The position numbers were made by a program, and so were the translations under genes. DNA of 64,000 nt from Episyrphus balteatus (taxonomy: Eukaryota; Arthropoda; Insecta; Diptera; Syrphidae): the NCBI RefSeq assembly GCF_945859705.1, contig NC_079134.1, forward strand, positions 41,182,576-41,246,575, given 5' to 3'. A model generated the notes under the pieces. The model made no database searches. It was not told where the DNA came from and was given only the letters and a program-made list of their open reading frames with translations. Each line of letters begins with the position of its first letter. The stretch's first letter is position 1. This document shows positions 58,761 through 64,000 of this stretch, piece after piece.

Positions 58761-59240
58761 TAAATTTGTTATCATTAAAACAGAAATGCACCCAAGTCTA
58801 CGTTTTTTTTCGTAAGGCCACGATTTTTTTCGTTAACTGATGTATTTTATCATAAGCCAATGTAATATTTCATTAATATATGAAAAATTTTCATAAGCTT
58901 ATGAAGATTTTCGTAAGTTAATGTTGAATTTCATAAGTTAATGAATTTTTTCGTTACTTAATTAAAACTTTGATAAAGTAAGGAAAAAATTCTTATTTTT
59001 ATTCTTTAAAATGAGTATGAAATTTTTCGTTAATTGATGAATCTTTTCATTGAATTGGATTTTTTGGCACTAAAAAGGAGAAAAAGTGTATGAAACGTTT
59101 TCATTAATTGATGAAGGTTTTCATATTATGAAAAATTACATATTTTCGTTGAGCCAACGAAAGTTTCGTTGCGCCAACGAAAATGTAGTGTATGAAACGA
59201 TTTTCGTAATTTTACGAAATTTATTATTTTCAGTGTAGAG

Positions 59241-60420
59241 GTTTCTTCATATAATATTTTGCTTTTTCTGATTCAAAAGCAAATTCAACAAACGGTAAAT
59301 GTAGACTTAAGGACAAATATACCATTAACAACACTTCATACTTAAAAAAAAAACTCTATTCTTAAAAAAAAATTCGTCAAAAATTGCAGAAAAAAAGAAC
59401 GAAATTTCCAAAATTTTAAAGAATCTAGTTTGAGCTAAGTATACTCGGGACCCAGGCTATGCAAAAATTTAAAATTGATTGCATTCTGTATTTAAATATA
59501 TTTTTAATCAAAAAACCAAATCAAAAAAATTGAAAAAATTGTTTCACTTTTTTGGGTTTTTTCCATCGACATCGAAATCCCTAGGCTCACCTTCGTGTTT
59601 ATGACGTAAACATATATATGTGAAAACTCCTTTAGGCGTCTCTTGAGGAGGACTAAGTGGTAGGTACTTCAGGTATATATATGTATGAAGCTACCCGTCC
59701 CGGTACCAGGATAGGATAAAACCCGCTACTAATTTTTTATTTTCTTTCAAATCATAAATTATTGTGGTTCAATAAATTATTAAAATACTACCCACTTCCT
59801 ATATCTCAAAACAATTTCACTCACCTAGCTACCCAAATATCTTAGGCCGGAAGTGTTATAAACCCATAATAGCTAGTCTTGTCTCTTGTCCTTTTTTCCA
59901 CTCTTCCCAATTTCTTTTCTTTTTCCCGAAAAAATAAAAAAAAAAATTCTCATAACATTATGCCCGTCTACTGTCTCCCAAGACAAGTTTCACCACATTT
60001 TTGTATAATTCAAGTGAATTCTTTTGGATGGGAAAGGAATTCATCATTATTCCAGAATTCCCCCAGAAAAAAAAAAAAATACCTATATATATAAAAAAAA
60101 AAAAACAAAAAAAAGGGGATTTCATAAAACAGAAACAGATAGATAATAAGAAAACGAATCTATTATTTTTTTTTCTGAGCCGAGAATGAAGAATCTGGCG
60201 CGTCAGTTTTAGGTTCTTGAGTTAAGTGGTGGCGGTGTATAATTAGGTTCTACTTTAATACATATACAAATTTTTTAATGGCCTTTTTTATCTTTAGTTG
60301 GTTCTTGTGGTAAAGATAAAAAAAAAAAGAAGTAGGTTCCTACGTTTCAATATGAAAAATATTCCTTCATACCTTGATTAAAAGACAAATAGCTATTCAA
60401 TAGAATAAGAAAAATTCATT
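59241..60420. other. Gene-free; some unique sequence at 59560-60240
   Basis: The part at about 59560-59720 is more complex than its surroundings, with TATATATATG runs and GGATAGGATAAAACCC. The rest holds A-runs and short frames without motifs. It may be the 3' flank of the ARL16-like gene. Confidence 0.4.
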
Positions 60421-60580
60421 TTATTGAAGATTCGTAACGAAGCATAAATACAATAGCAATATGAAGAAATATAGGCAATCGAAGCTTCCGAGAAAACAAG
60501 CTTTCAATAAAAAAGAGTTAAAAGTATTGATTTTGGTCTGGAAACCATTAAGGAAGCCCTTGAGTACATTTCGCAACCTT

Positions 60581-61196
60581 TTAGCTTTTTTCCAACCATT
60601 CATAAACTTTATCGAATCCATCCTTAGTTATTGAGCTCACTTCAACTATTGTCAAACTTTGACTAATTTCTTTCTGCAATTTTGACATTTGCATCATAAG
60701 CAAAGCTTCATTACGCATTTGACGATAAGCATAATCCATTTTGGTTAGAACAAGTAGAAATTTGGTCTTTTGCAACTTTGGCTCAGCAAGGATAGAATAA
60801 AGAAGAACACCTTTAAGAAAATTCTAATTAGGTACATTTAATTGTTCAACTAGTAAAACCTTTACCTGCTGCAGAAATTTGACACAAATTTGACGTATCG
60901 ACAACGTAAATAATTTTCTTGACATTGCTGAAAAATTTATTCCACATTGGAGCCATCGATCCACCAATTTCAATTATATCAATGCATGTCTTCGGGTCCT
61001 TCTTCTTTTTAGGAATCACTTTGGTTTCGGTTGTTTTTGTTGGAGGTGGTGTTTTTTTAGGAAATTTAATTGTGTAAATGCTTGTTCCTATTGTTGGCAT
61101 TGAATAAGTTGTAAAATCGACATTTTTAAAATCTTGCAAGGCTTTTAATAAATGCGTTTTTCCAGAACGCTTAGGACCCAGGCAGAGGCAAGTCAT
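60581..61196 (-). CDS. Arl16: ARL16-like ARF-family small GTPase
   Basis: Two exons (61196-60866 and 60810-60581) with a 55-nt GT-AG intron encode 186 aa. I start at the ATG at 61196. An in-frame TTG six codons upstream lacks support. The P-loop is GPKRSGKT (residues 7-14), the switch I threonine lies in PTIGTS (T35), G3 is EIGG (76-79), G4 is TKMD (133-136), and G5 is near VSSIT (168-172). It has no ARF N-terminal amphipathic helix or Gly2. The G3 Gln of active GTPases is absent (Ser80), and G4 has Thr for Asn. ARL16 is likewise divergent at G3, and the pattern GGSMAPMWNKFF plus size fits it best. A Pro/Lys/Thr-rich insert (about 47-70) sits between the switches. ARL16 is linked to cilia and Golgi traffic in mammals, but its role here is unknown. 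Confidence 0.88.
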
Positions 61197-63170
61197 TTTG
61201 TGAAGACTCAAAATGAAAATATTCTTAATGAATGCTTGATGATAAATAATAAACAGCGATTGTCAATGGTAACCTGTATAGGAAGGAGTTCTTCCTTTTG
61301 TAGTTGTAGTTTTACATACGGTGATATTTGTGCAGATAAAAATCAATATGAAAATATAAGGCAGTGGCCATGGCGGGCGTAGCGTTTGAGGATGTGCCCG
61401 TGCAGATTTCTTGTCACCCCTAGTAATTTGTTTCATGCATTAAAAAAAAACGACATCCTCTAGAAGCGCAAGCTCTGAATTGCTTTTGTAGTTTTTGCGA
61501 AAGAGTTGAAAAGTCTTTGCTGTAATTCAGCACTGACCCTGTTTAAAGACGAACTTAATTTTAATTGGACAGATTTTTGCAAATAAAAGAGCTGAGCAGC
61601 GAACTTTTTTTCTGCACTCAACATTTATTTTTCTGATCTTGCAAAACACCTATCCAACTTTTTGGAACTTATATTTGAAATAAATGAATAGGTACGAAGT
61701 ACTGAATAAATGATTTATTAGATCACTTATTGAATTTATTCTGAAACACTCTAGGCTGTGATGTAGTCTGGCCTCGTGCTAGTACACTGTTCTGTACATT
61801 TAATTAAAATAATCTAAAACATGCTTTAAGAAATTTTGTTTTAAAGCGAAATAGCAATTAAAAATTTCAGCATTAGTTTCAATTACAAGTTTAGGCAATA
61901 GTTCAGCCTTATATTTGTCTAATCCAAGTCAAAGTACAATGCCAGGGTTTACTGTATAATTTTTTATTTGAAGAGAATTCGACACCTACCAGTAAATTTA
62001 ATAGCAGAGCTAAGCTGCAATATTATTTCGTATGGCTTGCTGTTAGTCCTTAGAACTTTTAGATCTTTGTCTACCTTCTCTTGACATGGATTACTTTTTA
62101 CTTACACTATTTAGCACATTTATTGGTAAAGATAAATAAAGGCTAAGCCATCGTTCATGAAATTTAAAAAATCACAGTTTAAAATCACGTTAAATTAAAA
62201 GTCACAGTCAGAGTTTTACCTGTGATAAAAAAAATCACGACTCAGCTCATCTATAACTGGGGTAACCCACACGGTTATTGGAATGGAGAATGAGCATCGC
62301 CACGTGCGCTTTCAATATTGACTTCATTAATAATATTGGTCGCGTTCGGAAAAAAAAATATTTGTTTGATTAAAGCTATCTCGATATTTTTTATAATTTT
62401 TTTTTTTATTTCAATCGAATTTTCGGTACATAAGATTGAAATCGCTATAGTTATTCAAGATCATATTTCAAGAATGGAGGCCAATAAATTTTTTCTGTTC
62501 AGATTCGAGTTCAGCAACCCAAAAACTATCAGAAACGTATATCTTGGTTCTTGTGGCAAAAAAAAAAAAAGGTTGATCAGGCTGTTTTTGAGCGAAAGAT
62601 TTAAAGAGTTTTTGGAAGAAGGAAACCGGTTATTACTGATACCGTTAGAAATGTTTTGTAATGAATTTTACCTCACATAAAAACATAACCTTGAAAACAA
62701 TAAAAACGACGTTATTTGCCATTTTATCATGGTAATATGTCAAGAACGGAGGCCAATCAAACTTTTCTGACTTTGGATTCGAGTTTAGCACCCCGAAAAA
62801 CTTCAGAAATGTAAAATATACTTGTGGCAAAAACCTTGTTGACCAGTGTCATTGGTTGAGGGACATCCGAAAACCGTAACCATCTATCATAGACTAAGAT
62901 TGTACATTTTTCACGCTCATTAAACGTTGCCTCTTTCTATAAACACCTTTTTGAAAAAAGGCTGAGTAAATAAAAAAAAAATAAGAGGAATTTTTTAAGC
63001 TTGTGATATGCATCAAACCAAATTTGCATCAAAACCAATGAAAAAAATTAATTAGTTAATTTTTCTGACGCTTAATTTTATCTAGAATAAAGAATAAATT
63101 TTATTATTAATTAGAATAAAGAATTATACTAGAACAACAAAAATTCATAAATGCAAATAATAAATTATTC
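61197..63170. other. Gene-free; includes ~90-bp direct repeats
   Basis: Upstream of the ARL16-like gene I see no second gene. A block containing ATATTTCAAGAATGGAGGCC, GATTCGAGTTCAGCAACCC and TCTTGTGGCAAAAA at 62460-62560 recurs, diverged, at about 62733-62832. A 120-aa frame (62318-62680) overlaps this repeat and has no recognised domain. Confidence 0.45.
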
Positions 63171-63174
63171 TTAA

Positions 63175-63462
63175 CCCTCTGTAGGCACACCTCTTTTTTG
63201 TGACGTGATAGGCACACGGGTGCGAATTTGGTTTATACTTTTTCATGTCGCTAGAACTTTTTTCGGTCACAATATTTTATAGAGAATCAAGTATGAAATT
63301 GATGTAGAATATTCCGAGGAATTCGAATAGGTATTGTATTCACAATTCCGAAAAAAAATATTTTCATCCTTATAACGAGACCTTTTTGTGACCACTTTTT
63401 TAAAAAATCGTAATTTTTTTATTATTGTCATGCCAAATTCGCACCCGTGTGCCGACAGAGGG
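63175..63462. mobile_element. piggyBac-type MITE (CCCTCTGTAGGCACAC ends)
   Basis: TTAA at 63171-63174 and 63463-63466 flanks a 288-bp element. The ends are CCCTCTGTAGGCACAC and GTGTGCCGACAGAGGG. A second inner pair, GGGTGCGAATTTGG and CCAAATTCGCACCC, extends the inverted repeat. TTAA plus CCC ends indicates piggyBac-type mobilisation. It does not encode protein. Confidence 0.85.
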
Positions 63463-63481
63463 TTAATAGTCTGAGATCCCA

Positions 63482-63932
63482 CACAGAGAAAAATAGACCA
63501 CATAAAATAGAACAAAAACAATAAGATTTCTCTATGGTTTTCATCCAAGAAGGAAACCTTATTAAAACAATCGGGTTTTCCTTATTGTTTTAAAATCTGC
63601 ACTTGTAGGGTTTTGAAAAGAAAAAAAAAAAACAAAAAGACGACCAGGCCGGGAATCGAACTGGGGACTTCAAATCATTAGTCGCCCGCCTTACCACCTG
63701 AACCAACCTGCTATGAAAATATTGATAGCGACTTTTGTTCTAGTGCTAAGTTGCAAAAAAAATCTACTTTTCAGTCAACTTTTAATAAGATTTGCTCTAT
63801 AAAAATAATAAGAAATCTCCTTAAAAAAACCTTATTAATCGTTGATTTTAATAAGATTTCCTTATGAAATATATGGACGGTAAAACAATATGGCAATCTG
63901 TTAGTTTTTAGCGGGTCATATTTTTCTCTGTG
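63482..63932. mobile_element. MITE with CACAGAGAAAAATA ends and a tRNA-like core
   Basis: The terminal inverted repeats CACAGAGAAAAATA and TATTTTTCTCTGTG are perfect over 14 bp. AATAAGATTTC and AACCTTATTAA words recur in both arms. The interior holds a tRNA-like segment (63644-63718). The target duplication is not obvious. Confidence 0.7.
63644..63718 (-). other. tRNA-like segment (degenerate)
   Basis: On the minus strand an A-box-like TGGTTCAGGTGG and a B-box AGTTCGATTCCC lie at tRNA-like spacing, with partial acceptor pairing (CAGG/CCTG). The anticodon stem is only four pairs with an oversized loop, and the T-stem is imperfect. I regard it as tRNA-derived or mimicking, not functional. Confidence 0.45.
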
Positions 63933-64000
63933 CACCGCTCGAATTTGCATCTATCTGTTTTTTTGATGAAATGTACATCATATCAGAGGAAATGTCGCAA

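Larger units (their letters stand above)
56121..59240. mobile_element. TIR element built of ~20-bp dyad units, with nested insertions
   Basis: The ends CTCTACACTGAA and TTCAGTGTAGAG are inverted repeats. The element's own sequence (56121-56531 and about 58780-59240) is a tandem series of ~20-bp degenerate palindromic units of the form TTTCRTWARYTWAYGAA. In one stretch TCATAA/TCGTAA-type starts fall at 58810, 58830, 58850, 58870, 58891, 58911, 58931, 58951 and 58971. A minus-strand retroposon end and a hAT element are inserted in the middle. It does not encode protein. Confidence 0.75.

Noticed and set aside
61197..61211. Longer ARL16-like start (six residues more)
   Set aside because: The extension begins at TTG, not ATG. 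The ATG at 61196 places the P-loop at the usual distance from the N-terminus.
62318..62680. 120-aa open frame on the plus strand
   Set aside because: Part of its sequence recurs as a diverged direct repeat at 62733-62832 in another context. Composition is Phe/Ile/Lys-rich and no motif is seen.
1..64000. CRISPR arrays, operons, bacterial promoters or phage genes
   Set aside because: There is no array of short identical repeats with unique spacers. The genes have introns and the repeats are eukaryotic transposons and satellites.

Overview
The window looks like a piece of a large, AT-rich insect genome, most likely a brachyceran fly. The evidence is a five-exon CD36-family gene whose start and C-terminus closely resemble what I recall of Drosophila croquemort, short GT-AG introns, metazoan tRNA-Gly genes, and hAT, PIF/Harbinger and piggyBac elements with their diagnostic target-site duplications (TSDs). 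Non-LTR retrotransposon remnants add to this. Nothing is prokaryotic: there are no operons, Shine-Dalgarno sites or CRISPR arrays. Species-level assignment is not possible by eye.

Only two host protein genes are well supported. A croquemort-like class B scavenger receptor (CD36 family, 490 aa) has coding exons from 26760 to 32620 on the plus strand. An untranslated exon lies at 26613-26759, and a further 5' exon with a strong splice donor at 15307 is possible, which would make the first intron 11.3 kb. Its 4.2-kb last intron holds two identical, convergent tRNA-Gly(GCC) genes. A small divergent ARF-like GTPase (ARL16-like, 186 aa, two exons) lies at 61196-60581 on the minus strand.

Most of the rest is mobile and repetitive DNA, often nested. 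From left to right: 2.8-4.0 kb, a foldback element with TAA TSDs and nine TATCGATA sites. 4.66-8.55 kb, a complete hAT element with an intact 723-aa transposase, itself carrying a hAT MITE. 8.66-12.78 kb, a stack of at least five MITE-like elements. 13.12-14.78 kb, a TA-flanked element built of inverted arrays of ~138-bp monomers. 16.6-17.6 kb, a foldback element split by a MITE. 22.1-24.1 kb, MITEs and a ~150-bp-period tandem array, with an inverted second copy at 43.7-45.0 kb. 35.4-38.3 kb, a large foldback. 39.6-40.2 kb, a 76-bp satellite. 46.9-51.7 kb, a decayed LINE broken by a 2-kb foldback element and by a hAT element, which itself contains a MITE. 53.4-55.1 kb, a deleted foldback copy and RTE-type LINE tails. 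56.1-59.2 kb, an element made of ~20-bp dyad-symmetric units containing a retroposon and a hAT element. 63.2-63.9 kb, a piggyBac-type MITE and a MITE with a tRNA-like core.

I see no pathway-level cooperation between the two host genes. The interest lies in gene architecture (in-frame sequence after the croquemort stop, intronic tRNAs) and in several structured repeats. Family labels for transposons rest on TSD length, terminal inverted repeats (TIRs) and translated motifs, not on database searches.
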